A DNA stretch of 16,679 nucleotides from Oscillospiraceae bacterium (GCA_019416775.1 DXWR01000270.1:1-16679); one strand, 5' to 3'; positions 8,577 to 15,339 are shown, counted from the stretch's first letter. The notes: a model not told the origin generated them from the sequence alone. Numbers and translations: made by a program.

Positions 8577-9890
8577 ATGGGCTTTATTCGCATGGCTACC
8601 CAATCCATTGGCACGGTGTTTCAAGATCAACCGGTTGATTACTTCCGTTGCGATGAAATTCCGGAGACCGTCCTTCTTCGCCCGGCCACTAAAATTGTCC
8701 GGGGCAAAGCCGTAAACAACGCCGGGGAAAACGTGATCTCCAACGGCTCTCTCTTTGATGTAGGGGTCAACCAGTGCGCCATCTTTGTGGAAAACGGCCA
8801 GGTTCACGACCTTTGCGCCGAACCGGGACAGTACCGCTATGACACCCAGCTGGAACCTTCCATGCTGGGCGGGGGACTGAAGGATCTGGGCCCCAGCTTT
8901 AAGTTGATGCTTCAGCGGTTTAAGGCCGGGGGCATGTCTACCAACACCATGAAGATCTTTTATGTGAACCTGAAAGAAATCCAGGGGAATAAGATCGGTA
9001 TCGGCAACGTACCCTTCCGGGATTCGGAGTTTGGCTTTACCGTAAAGGTGATGGGGTATGGGGTGTATTCCTATCGAATCACCGATCCCTTGCTGTTTTT
9101 TGAAAATGTCACCGGCACCACCTTGGGGGATTACCCTCGCAGCCGCATTGACGAGCAGTTAAAGAGTGAATTGCAGATGGCCATGCAGCCTGCCTTGGGG
9201 AAGATTGCCGCCATGCACATCAGTTACGATCAGCTGATTAACTACCCCAAAGAGATTGGGGAAGCGGTGAACCAGGAAATGACCCCGGAGTGGCAGGAAA
9301 AGCGGGGCATCTCCATTGTCTCCATTGCATTTGCCAGCATTACCGTGGACGAGGAATCCTCTAAGAAGATCGCCCAGTTCCAGGAATCCCGGGTTTACAC
9401 CAATCCCGGCATGATGGGCGCTCGTCTGGGAGGCGCTCAAGCCAATGCCATGGAAACCGCTGCCGGAAATGCTGCCGGAGCCATGACCGGCTTTTTGGGA
9501 ATGGGTTTTGCCCAGCAGGCTGGTGGGGCCAATCCGGGACAGATGTATCAAATGGCTCAGCAGCAGGGTGCGGTTCCCCCTTCGGAGCCTGCCGCTCCTG
9601 CCGCATCGTCTGGTGAAAAGCCGGCTTCCGGCCAGGAGTGGATCTGTCCTCACTGCCAAGCGGTAAACCACGGCAAATTCTGCACCAACTGCGGAGAGAA
9701 AAAGCCGCAGCCCACCGGTTGGATTTGTCCGGAATGCGGAACCGAAAATCAGGGGAATTTCTGCTCTAACTGCGGAACCAAAAAACCGGTGTCTCAAGCT
9801 GCCTGTCCGGAATGCGGCTGGAAGCCAGAAGATGGGAAGCTTCCCAAATTCTGCCCCAACTGCGGACATAAACTAGGAACCGAAGAATAA
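8577..9890 (+). CDS. SPFH/band-7 domain protein with three C-terminal zinc ribbons
   Basis: A 437-residue cytoplasmic, membrane-associating protein of the type often annotated as virion core protein-like and related to Bacillus subtilis YdjI. The SPFH domain covers about 40-265. An Ala/Gly/Met-rich, possibly oligomerising linker follows (about 270-350). Three zinc ribbons come next: C357/C360/C369/C372, C384/C387/C396/C399 and C410/C413/C426/C429. The first two are near repeats, CPxC-N-x-G-xFC-xNCG. No membrane helix is seen; SPFH proteins assemble on membranes as rings or arrays. In B. subtilis, YdjI works with the phage-shock protein PspA in membrane stress; applying that here is inference, since no pspA is in the window. 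The ATG at 8577 is seven bases after AGAAAGGA. A bidirectional terminator follows directly. Confidence 0.86.
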   Translation: MGFIRMATQSIGTVFQDQPVDYFRCDEIPETVLLRPATKIVRGKAVNNAGENVISNGSLFDVGVNQCAIFVENGQVHDLCAEPGQYRYDTQLEPSMLGGGLKDLGPSFKLMLQRFKAGGMSTNTMKIFYVNLKEIQGNKIGIGNVPFRDSEFGFTVKVMGYGVYSYRITDPLLFFENVTGTTLGDYPRSRIDEQLKSELQMAMQPALGKIAAMHISYDQLINYPKEIGEAVNQEMTPEWQEKRGISIVSIAFASITVDEESSKKIAQFQESRVYTNPGMMGARLGGAQANAMETAAGNAAGAMTGFLGMGFAQQAGGANPGQMYQMAQQQGAVPPSEPAAPAASSGEKPASGQEWICPHCQAVNHGKFCTNCGEKKPQPTGWICPECGTENQGNFCSNCGTKKPVSQAACPECGWKPEDGKLPKFCPNCGHKLGTEE

Positions 9891-9897
9891 TAAAAAG

Positions 9898-9936
9898 CGC
9901 CGCCATCCCAATCCAGAGATGACGGCGTTGTTTTTT
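9898..9936. terminator. Bidirectional terminator between the SPFH gene and the Rrf2 gene
   Basis: Bases 9898-9907 pair with 9918-9927 (10-bp stem with one C-A mismatch), with TTGTTTTTT after it on the plus strand. On the minus strand the same stem is followed by CTTTTTATTA, so it can also end the convergent Rrf2 transcript, whose stop codon is only seven bases away. Confidence 0.85.
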
Positions 9937-9942
9937 GATCTG

Positions 9943-10374
9943 TTATGCGTTTGCTGCGGCAGCGCAGGGACATTCCCCTTCCAGCATTTTCTGGAACGTG
10001 ACCTGTTTGAGCTCCTGCTCCAAGATCTTGGTGATCCGGGCAAATTCGCGACGCATCCGGCAGGTAGCCTCCCGGCCGGCGTTGCAGCCCACTTCGTTGT
10101 CCAAGCAGCGGCTGATGTGGCAGTTGCCTTCGATGGTTTGGATTACATCGTACAGGGTGGTCTGGTTGGCGGGGCAGGCGACTTCATATCCCCCTTTAAA
10201 TCCCTTGAAGGATTGCACCAGGCCCGCTGCCGCCAGTTTGCGAAGGATCTTCAGCGCAAACCGCAGGGTCACTTCGGTGTCTTCTGAAATAGTTTTGGCA
10301 TCGCAGCGTTTGCCCTGCTCGTAAAGGTACAGCAGGATCCGCACAGCGTAATCTGCTTCCAATGTGATGTACAT
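9943..10374 (-). CDS. Rrf2-family transcriptional regulator with cysteine cluster
   Basis: A 143-residue DNA-binding regulator of the Rrf2 family, which includes IscR, NsrR, CymR and RirA. The N-terminal winged helix (about 1-65) starts with the typical ITLEADYAVRILLYL. A cysteine group at C85, C90, C97 and C105 lies where IscR and NsrR hold an Fe-S cluster, so sensing of iron-sulphur, nitric oxide, oxygen or redox state is plausible. The spacing (C90-x6-C97-x7-C105) is slightly wider than in NsrR, so the ligand set is not certain. The C-terminus adds CPC at 135-137. The ATG at 10374 follows AGGATGAG by about five bases. It has its own promoter directly behind the DUF2156 gene. No isc, suf or cysteine genes are adjacent, so its regulon cannot be told from context. 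Confidence 0.92.
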   Translation of the reverse strand: MYITLEADYAVRILLYLYEQGKRCDAKTISEDTEVTLRFALKILRKLAAAGLVQSFKGFKGGYEVACPANQTTLYDVIQTIEGNCHISRCLDNEVGCNAGREATCRMRREFARITKILEQELKQVTFQKMLEGECPCAAAANA

Positions 10375-10423
10375 CTTTGCTCATCCTGTTCTTTGATTTC
10401 GGGTGCAATACAGCTCCGGCTAC

Positions 10424-10452
10424 AGTATACCATATTAGTGGAGATTTTGCAA
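10424..10452 (-). promoter_or_regulatory. Promoter of the Rrf2 regulator gene
   Basis: Read on the minus strand: -35 TTGCAA (10452-10447), a 17-bp spacer, and -10 TATACT (10429-10424) preceded by TGG. The predicted start is near 10417, with a leader of about 43 bases. It lies just downstream of the DUF2156 stop codon, so the regulator can be expressed separately. Confidence 0.72.
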
Positions 10453-10477
10453 GGCGGCATACCGGGAAAAAATTCCT

Positions 10478-11365
10478 TTATTCCGAAAAGACTGCCACCC
10501 CTTTTTCGTAAATGGCGCAGGGACGGTAACTCAGCTTGGAACGGCGCAATCCCTCCACTCCCAGATCTTCTTCCCGATTGAGATATTGGTATTCCGCCCC
10601 CGCCTGCCGGGCAAATTCCCGAACCAACATAGGGTAAGCGCCGGGAATCCAGGAAAAAGCCTTTTCTACATGGATGACGAAGGTGTTTCCCCCTACCGGT
10701 TCTCCCAAGGAAAGTCCCACGATTTGCCCCTCTGTCCGAAGCAGTCCGCCGGTGAGGCCCAAGGAGTCCATTTGGATTAACGCAGTGCGGTCAATTTCCA
10801 ATTCATCCAACGCGGTGTCTTCTTCCAGTTGTTCCTGGCTGCGGTGCTGTTTCCAAAGGGTCAGCATTTCCAGGCATTCTGCCTTATTTTCTGCTGTAAT
10901 GGGTTCGTAAGACCAGGTGTGTTCCCGGTCAAAGCGATTGATGAGGTTTTTCTTGCTGTGGAGCTTTTTCCCGCTCATTTGCTGCAGTGCGGCAGTTTCA
11001 TATAGATATTCCCCAAAATCCGGATGGAAGGTACAGTTTACCTGCTCCGGAAACCACTGTTGCAGCAGTTCCCATTGCCGTCGGGAAACTTCTAAGGCCA
11101 AGGGGACGCCTTGTGACTGGGCTCGTTGGCGCAGGGCTTGGATGGCGGCCTGTGGGCGGCCGGAACCGGGCAGGATGGTGTAGGCAGGGCCTTCACCAGG
11201 ATAGCACAGAACCAGACAGCCTTCCAAAACAGTCCAGGTATTGTGGTAGTGGAGGGCCCAGAGATAGTTGTTGGCGAAGGTGTATTCACAGCTGGGGTAG
11301 GTGTTGGCGGCGTAGTAAGGCGCTAACGTTGCCCGATCCTCCAGCGTGAAGGGATGAAAAACCAT
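10478..11365 (-). CDS. DUF2156 protein, phosphatidylglycerol lysyltransferase C-terminal-like
   Basis: A 295-residue soluble protein with two GNAT-like halves, as in the C-terminal domain of MprF/LPG synthase. Recognisable parts are FHPDFGEYLYE with the basic SGKKLHSKKNLINRF segment (about 113-145), and YLNREEDLGVEGLRRSKLSYRP near the end (261-282). MprF-type domains move an aminoacyl group from tRNA to phosphatidylglycerol. This protein lacks the membrane flippase part, so the acceptor is unknown, and a peptidyl or small-molecule acyl transfer is equally possible. The start at 11365 is chosen because AAGGAGG (11377-11371) is five bases upstream and because a longer start at 11410 lies upstream of the predicted transcription start. 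It is alone in its transcript apart from possible read-through into the Rrf2 gene. Confidence 0.87.
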   Translation of the reverse strand: MVFHPFTLEDRATLAPYYAANTYPSCEYTFANNYLWALHYHNTWTVLEGCLVLCYPGEGPAYTILPGSGRPQAAIQALRQRAQSQGVPLALEVSRRQWELLQQWFPEQVNCTFHPDFGEYLYETAALQQMSGKKLHSKKNLINRFDREHTWSYEPITAENKAECLEMLTLWKQHRSQEQLEEDTALDELEIDRTALIQMDSLGLTGGLLRTEGQIVGLSLGEPVGGNTFVIHVEKAFSWIPGAYPMLVREFARQAGAEYQYLNREEDLGVEGLRRSKLSYRPCAIYEKGVAVFSE

Positions 11366-11400
11366 AGTATCCTCCTTGATTGGGGAAAGTGTTTGAAGAT

Positions 11401-11429
11401 AGTATACCAATTTTGTGCAGGACTGTCAA
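11401..11429 (-). promoter_or_regulatory. Promoter of the DUF2156 gene
   Basis: On the minus strand: consensus -35 TTGACA (11429-11424), a 17-bp spacer and -10 TATACT (11406-11401) with TGG before it. This near-consensus promoter is among the strongest-looking in the window. It diverges from the nadA promoter, with 37 bases between the two -35 boxes. Confidence 0.85.
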
Positions 11430-11466
11430 CGCCGGGAAATTCTATGCTCTTTTCTTCGCCGAAGGT

Positions 11467-11495
11467 TTGCAGTCTGGGCAAAAATATGTTATCAT
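11467..11495 (+). promoter_or_regulatory. Promoter of nadA
   Basis: A -35 TTGCAG (11467-11472), a 17-bp spacer and -10 TATCAT (11490-11495) preceded by TGT. The predicted start is near 11502, about 36 bases before the nadA ATG. I found no clear NiaR/NrtR-type operator by eye. Confidence 0.78.
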
Positions 11496-11537
11496 AGGGA
11501 AAACTCAGCTAGCAAGTCAAAGAAAGGAAGACGTCCT

Positions 11538-12458
11538 ATGATGCAGCAGACGAAAGAAAAGATCCTTCAGTTAAAGCGGGAAAAGGATGTGTGCATTCTG
11601 GCTCACAGTTACCAGTCCCAGGAGATTTTGGAGGTGGCGGACATCACCGGGGATTCCTTTGCTTTGAGCAAGGCCGCCATGGAAGTGCCCCAGGAGAATT
11701 TGCTGGTATGCGGGGTGCACTTTATGGCGGAGACCGCCAAAATCCTCTCTCCTCAGAAAAAGGTGTTTTTGGCCCATAAAGGGGCGGGATGTCCCATGGC
11801 GGAACAATTTACGCCGGAAGAAATTTTGGCTTACCGCAAAGCAGAGCCGGATCGGGCAGTGGTGGCCTACGTGAATACCACCGCCGCTTTGAAGGCGGTG
11901 AGTGATGTCTGCGTCACCAGTTCCAGCGCTGTGGAAATTGTGAAAAAGTTGGATGCTCAGAAAATTCTCTTTATTCCGGATTGCAATTTGGGCAGCTTTG
12001 TACAGCAGCAGGTTCCGGAAAAGGACATCAAATTGCTGGACGGCGGATGTCCGGTCCATCGCTCGGTGGAAGCTTGGGAGGTGGAACAAGCCCGCAAAGA
12101 GCATCCCGGTGCACAGCTTTTGGTGCATCCAGAGTGCGTCAAAGAAGTGACCAACCAAGCAGACTATGCCGGCTCCACTGCTGGAATTATGAAATATGCG
12201 AAGGAAAATCCAGGCACCGAATACATTATCGGCACCGAAATGAGCATCGCCGATCATCTGCAGTATCAGTGTCCCGGCAAGCGGTTCTACCCCTTGTCCA
12301 AGAAGCTGATCTGTGCGGATATGAAGCTCACCACCTTAAATGATGTGCTGCTGAGCTTGGAAGGACTGGACACTGACGCTTTTGAAATTGTCATGGAAGA
12401 AAAATTAATGGATGCTGCTCGGGTTTCCATTCAGCGGATGATTGAATTAGGAGAATAA
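11538..12458 (+). CDS. nadA: Quinolinate synthase
   Basis: Condenses iminoaspartate with dihydroxyacetone phosphate to quinolinate in de novo NAD synthesis, using a [4Fe-4S] cluster. It has 306 residues, close to the short Thermotoga-type NadA. The three cluster cysteines align as C85 (AGCPMA), C171 (GGCPVH) and C259 (LICADMK). Substrate-site features include LAHSYQ near residue 22, YVNTTA (111-116), HPEC (197-200) and GTEM (232-235). The start is ATG 11538, seven bases after AAGGAAG; a second ATG follows at once, and longer in-frame starts lie upstream of the promoter. The usual partners nadB and nadC are not beside it, so iminoaspartate must come from genes elsewhere. Confidence 0.95.
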   Translation: MMQQTKEKILQLKREKDVCILAHSYQSQEILEVADITGDSFALSKAAMEVPQENLLVCGVHFMAETAKILSPQKKVFLAHKGAGCPMAEQFTPEEILAYRKAEPDRAVVAYVNTTAALKAVSDVCVTSSSAVEIVKKLDAQKILFIPDCNLGSFVQQQVPEKDIKLLDGGCPVHRSVEAWEVEQARKEHPGAQLLVHPECVKEVTNQADYAGSTAGIMKYAKENPGTEYIIGTEMSIADHLQYQCPGKRFYPLSKKLICADMKLTTLNDVLLSLEGLDTDAFEIVMEEKLMDAARVSIQRMIELGE

Positions 12459-12515
12459 CCCGGCATTCTTGGAAGAGAAGGGGACATACTATCCTTTGCA
12501 GAAAGGAGGGAGAGT

Positions 12516-12710
12516 ATGTATCCTGCTCCCCAAGACAAACAGGCGGTATTGGAAGAGGATCCCCTGGAGGAAATGATGGACGTGGCCAGCGCCACGGAGT
12601 GTACCGGCTTAATGCCTACTCCGCCAGCCAATGAAGCGGAAGCGGAGTCCTACACGGAATTATATCCCATTCCCCGGCCGCCGAAACCGCCCCAAAAACA
12701 CCACCGGTAA
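12516..12710 (+). CDS. Small protein of unknown function, 64 residues
   Basis: I do not recognise a named family. The ORF has a very strong ribosome site (AGAAAGGAGGGAG at 12501-12513) just before its ATG, which supports real translation. The product is acidic for its first two thirds, with one cysteine and the segment ECTGLMPTPP. It ends in a proline-rich basic tail (PIPRPPKPPQKHHR). There is no signal peptide or membrane helix. It starts 57 bases after nadA without a terminator between, so it may ride on the nadA transcript. A hairpin follows its stop codon. The short acidic/proline-rich form recalls small sporulation or coat-associated proteins of Clostridia, but that is only a guess. Confidence 0.65.
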   Translation: MYPAPQDKQAVLEEDPLEEMMDVASATECTGLMPTPPANEAEAESYTELYPIPRPPKPPQKHHR

Positions 12711-12717
12711 TGGCCGG

Positions 12718-12745
12718 TTCTCTCCGGAAAACAGTCCGGGGAGAA
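12718..12745 (+). terminator. Hairpin after the 64-residue gene, possible weak terminator
   Basis: An 11-bp stem (12718-12728 with 12735-12745, one T-G wobble) around a six-base loop. There is no T-run after it, only TACATCTAATTTA. It may therefore be a weak terminator, an RNA-stability hairpin or a leader structure of the glycosyltransferase gene. Confidence 0.4.
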
Positions 12746-12796
12746 TACATCTAATTTACGGCTTTAATGATAAACCTAGAAAGGAAGATTTTTGCA

Positions 12797-13768
12797 ATGA
12801 CTCCAGTTTTGTACATGGTGATTCCTTGTTACAATGAGGAAGAAGTATTGCCGGAAACCAGTCGCCGCTTGAACGAAAAGTATGATGCCCTGATTGGATC
12901 CGGGGCTATTTCTCCGGATAGCCGGGTGGTGTTTGTCAACGACGGTTCTAAGGACCGAACCTGGGAAATTATTCAATTCCTTCATCAGGAAAATCCACGG
13001 TTTTCCGGCGTGGATCTCACCCGAAACCGGGGACATCAAAATGCGTTGTTGGCGGGCTTAATGACGGTGAAGGATCTCTGCGATGCCGCCATTTCCATGG
13101 ATGCCGACCTGCAGGACGACATTAACGCCATTGATGAGATGGTGGAAAAGTTTAAGGAAGGCAACGACATTGTTTACGGGGTGCGTTCCAGCCGGGAAAC
13201 CGATACCTTCTTTAAGCGCACCACCGCCCAGGGCTTTTATAAAGTTATGGATCATCTTGGAGTTAAAACAGTGTATAATCATGCGGATTTCCGCCTGATG
13301 AGCCGCCGGGCTTTGGAAGGACTTTCGGAGTATCGGGAGGTGAATCTGTTTTTGCGGGGAATTGTCCCTCTGATCGGCTATAAATCCGATGTGGTGTACT
13401 ATCAGCGGGCAGAGCGATTTGCCGGAGAAAGCAAATATCCTCTGAAAAAGATGCTGTCTTTTGCTGGGGAAGGGATTACTTCCTTTTCCACGAAGCCAAT
13501 GAAGATGATTACCTGGCTGGGTGTTATTATCTTTTTAGTGAGCATCGTTATACTGATTTGGAGTATTGTAGGCTTCTTCTTGGGAACCACTGAACCGGGC
13601 TGGGCTAGCTTGATGGTGTCCATTTGGGCCATTGGCGGGCTGCTGCTGCTGAGTGTGGGAATTGTGGGAGAGTACATCGGTAAGATTTATCTGGAGACGA
13701 AACACCGTCCTCGATTCCGGGTGCGGGAATTCCTACACGATGTCCCGAAGCAGGATCCTTCGAAATAA
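12797..13768 (+). CDS. GT2 family polyprenyl-phosphate glycosyltransferase (GtrB/DPM1-like)
   Basis: Transfers a sugar from a nucleotide sugar to undecaprenyl phosphate on the inner membrane face, giving a carrier for wall, teichoic-acid or lipid glycosylation. It has 323 residues. The GT-A domain shows VIPCYNEEE (8-16), FVNDGSKD (46-53), LTRNRGHQNALLAG (74-87) and the metal-binding MDADLQDD with D102 and D104. KRTTAQGFYK (140-149) and HADFRLMSRR (162-171) follow. Two C-terminal membrane helices are at about 237-262 and 269-293, as in GtrB, YkoT and CsbB. The start at 12797 is downstream of AGAAAGGA with a gap of about 11 bases, slightly long; the ATG at 12767 has no ribosome site and would add ten unlike residues. 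No GtrA flippase or GtrC partner is adjacent, so the sugar is not known. Confidence 0.92.
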   Translation: MTPVLYMVIPCYNEEEVLPETSRRLNEKYDALIGSGAISPDSRVVFVNDGSKDRTWEIIQFLHQENPRFSGVDLTRNRGHQNALLAGLMTVKDLCDAAISMDADLQDDINAIDEMVEKFKEGNDIVYGVRSSRETDTFFKRTTAQGFYKVMDHLGVKTVYNHADFRLMSRRALEGLSEYREVNLFLRGIVPLIGYKSDVVYYQRAERFAGESKYPLKKMLSFAGEGITSFSTKPMKMITWLGVIIFLVSIVILIWSIVGFFLGTTEPGWASLMVSIWAIGGLLLLSVGIVGEYIGKIYLETKHRPRFRVREFLHDVPKQDPSK

Positions 13769-13777
13769 AGTGAATTT

Positions 13778-13818
13778 ACACCGGCGAACAGGGGATGTCT
13801 TGTTTTCGCCGGTGTTTT
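13778..13818 (+). terminator. Terminator after the GT2 glycosyltransferase
   Basis: A perfect 11-bp stem (13778-13788 with 13805-13815) with a 16-base loop, ending in TTTT. It begins ten bases after the stop codon. Confidence 0.8.
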
Positions 13819-13856
13819 GCGCTACAAGTAGCTGGAGATTCCCAGTGCAGCTGCTC

Positions 13857-13885
13857 TTGTGTTTTCCGTAAAATTATGTTATACT
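13857..13885 (+). promoter_or_regulatory. Promoter of the 98-residue protein gene
   Basis: A -35 TTGTGT (13857-13862), a 17-bp spacer and -10 TATACT (13880-13885) preceded by TGT, an extended -10. The predicted start is near 13892, about 33 bases before the ATG. Confidence 0.7.
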
Positions 13886-13924
13886 AAACTTGAATATTTT
13901 CTGTGCAGAAAGGAGTGGAAGAGA

Positions 13925-14221
13925 ATGGATTCCTCTGCATTTCTTACCTACAAAGGCCGCCCTCTGGTGCGCAGCGGCAAGCAGATCTACTACGGCAATA
14001 TGTACGAACCTTATGTTGTCATGATGCAGGTGATGGACGAAGAGGCCCAGGGAGACATCACCCGTTCCAAAAAGGTGTTGGTGAAGCTGTTTAACACCAA
14101 TCCCTCCCTGAATCCCATGGAAGCATTTGAAAAGACTGCGGAAAAGAACGGTTTGTACCAGGCGCTGGACATTGCCAGTGTTTGGTTGGATGCTGCTTTG
14201 AAAAAAGCGGGGAAAAAGTAA
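13925..14221 (+). CDS. Small cytoplasmic protein of unknown function, 98 residues
   Basis: I recognise the look of a short protein widely seen in Clostridia but have no name or function for it. It is soluble, with no signal peptide or membrane helix. The N-terminal part (TYKGRPLVRSGKQIYYGNMYEPYVVMMQV, read in two pieces at about 7-35) looks like a beta-rich core. The C-terminal part (about 60-98) looks helical, ending in a Lys-rich tail. There are no cysteines or obvious catalytic residues. The ATG at 13925 is nine bases after AAGGAG; the longer reading frame back to 13859 crosses the promoter. It is a single-gene unit with its own promoter and terminator, which suggests separate, possibly constitutive, expression. 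Confidence 0.8.
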   Translation: MDSSAFLTYKGRPLVRSGKQIYYGNMYEPYVVMMQVMDEEAQGDITRSKKVLVKLFNTNPSLNPMEAFEKTAEKNGLYQALDIASVWLDAALKKAGKK

Positions 14222-14234
14222 CGGAAAACGCACT

Positions 14235-14279
14235 CAAAAGGAAGGCGCTTCGCAAAGAAGTTGCCTTCTTTTGGTTTTT
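14235..14279 (+). terminator. Terminator after the 98-residue protein gene
   Basis: Bases 14235-14246 pair with 14263-14274 (about 11 bp, one bulged base), followed by TTTTT at 14275-14279. It begins 13 bases after the stop. Confidence 0.75.
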
Positions 14280-14339
14280 GTAATCAACCGGGATGTTTGG
14301 AATTGCAAGTAACGTTCATTGTTGTTGGGAGGGTAAATA

Positions 14340-15236
14340 TTGATCGGGCTAAAACGTGGAACTGTAAAACTATGCGAACATGAAAAGGAATGGGAATTGG
14401 AAGCTCAGAGGACAATTGCTTGCTTAAAGCAGATATTAGGTAATGTGATAAAAGATATTCAGCATGTAGGGAGTACCGCTATCCTTTCCATAAAGGCAAA
14501 ACCGATCATTGATATTGCAGTGGCAGTTGATGAGTTCGATGCTATTCTCCGTTTTGAAAAAGAATTAAAAGACAATGGATTTTACTAATGCCCCAATGCA
14601 CAAGCATCCCTCCGGGATCAGTTGTTGTTTGCTTGTGGTAACTTTTATGAGGGAACGGGAGACTTGCAAACCCATTTCATTCATGTTGTTCGTACCAACA
14701 GTATGGATTGGATCCATTATATCAATTTCAGAGATTATCTTAACAACACACCTTTCGCTGCAAAAGAGTATGAAAATTTAAAGGTAGCCCTTGCTCGACA
14801 AGCGCCTGCTGAGAATGGCAGAGAAGTGTATTGCCAGGGGAAACACGATTTTATTGTCCATACATTAAGAAAGGCGCTTGTAAAATCTTATCTCGGAAAA
14901 ACAGTAACGATAAAAATAGACAAACCAATCGGAAACGTACACCCAAAGCACCCAGAACTTGTTTATCCGATCCAGTCCGGATATATACCTCACGTGTTTG
15001 GCAGTGATGGTGAAGAACTGGGTGTGTATTTGCTTGGTGTGGAGGTTCCGGTGGAAGAATACACGGCTTCCATGATCGGAATCGTTCATCGCCACAACGA
15101 TGTGAAAGATAAGTTGATCGCCGCACCCGAAGAATTAAATTTGGATGAAAACAAAATTTTGGAATCGGTTGGTTTTCAGGAACGATACTATAAGAGCGAA
15201 ATTGAACTGTATAACGAATCCATCAGGGAAGTTTGA
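14340..15236 (+). pseudogene. GrpB/UPF0157-like domain fused to pyrophosphatase-like domain, broken by an in-frame TAA
   Basis: One reading frame of 299 codons is interrupted by TAA at 14586-14588 (codon 83). Before it, residues 1-82 show GrpB/UPF0157 features (HVGSTA, AKPIIDIAV). After it the same domain continues without frame change (THFIHVV, HYINFRDYLNN, EYENLKVALA, GKHDFI). From about codon 180 the frame enters a domain like small Firmicutes inorganic-diphosphatase proteins (GKTVTIKIDKPIGN, ELVYPIQSGYIPHVFG). There the expected acidic motif reads DGEELG, with Gly at codon 228 where the family usually has Asp. The likely start is TTG 14340, six bases after GGGAGGG. The next ATG (14703) lies mid-domain without a ribosome site. 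The region is much more AT-rich than its neighbours, which suggests acquisition and decay. Stop-codon read-through or a sequencing error are alternatives. Confidence 0.75.
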
Positions 15237-15310
15237 AATATGAAGTCTATGGAATAGCGAGCATTGGATTTTGGATGGCAAAACGGAGGCGCTTTTTCAA
15301 GGTTCGGCCC

Positions 15311-15339
15311 TTGCAAAACCCGAGGGAGGGTTGTATAAT
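15311..15339 (+). promoter_or_regulatory. Strong promoter of pduL
   Basis: A -35 TTGCAA (15311-15316), a 17-bp spacer and a perfect -10 TATAAT (15334-15339). The predicted start is near 15346, leaving a leader of about 66 bases. I see no known riboswitch in this short leader. The rest of the 175-base gap (15237-15310) shows nothing clear. Confidence 0.82.

Noticed and set aside
11410..11537. Extended starts for nadA (11415) and the DUF2156 gene (11410)
   Set aside because: Both longer starts lie upstream of the predicted transcription starts of their own genes. The internal ATG codons have good ribosome sites.
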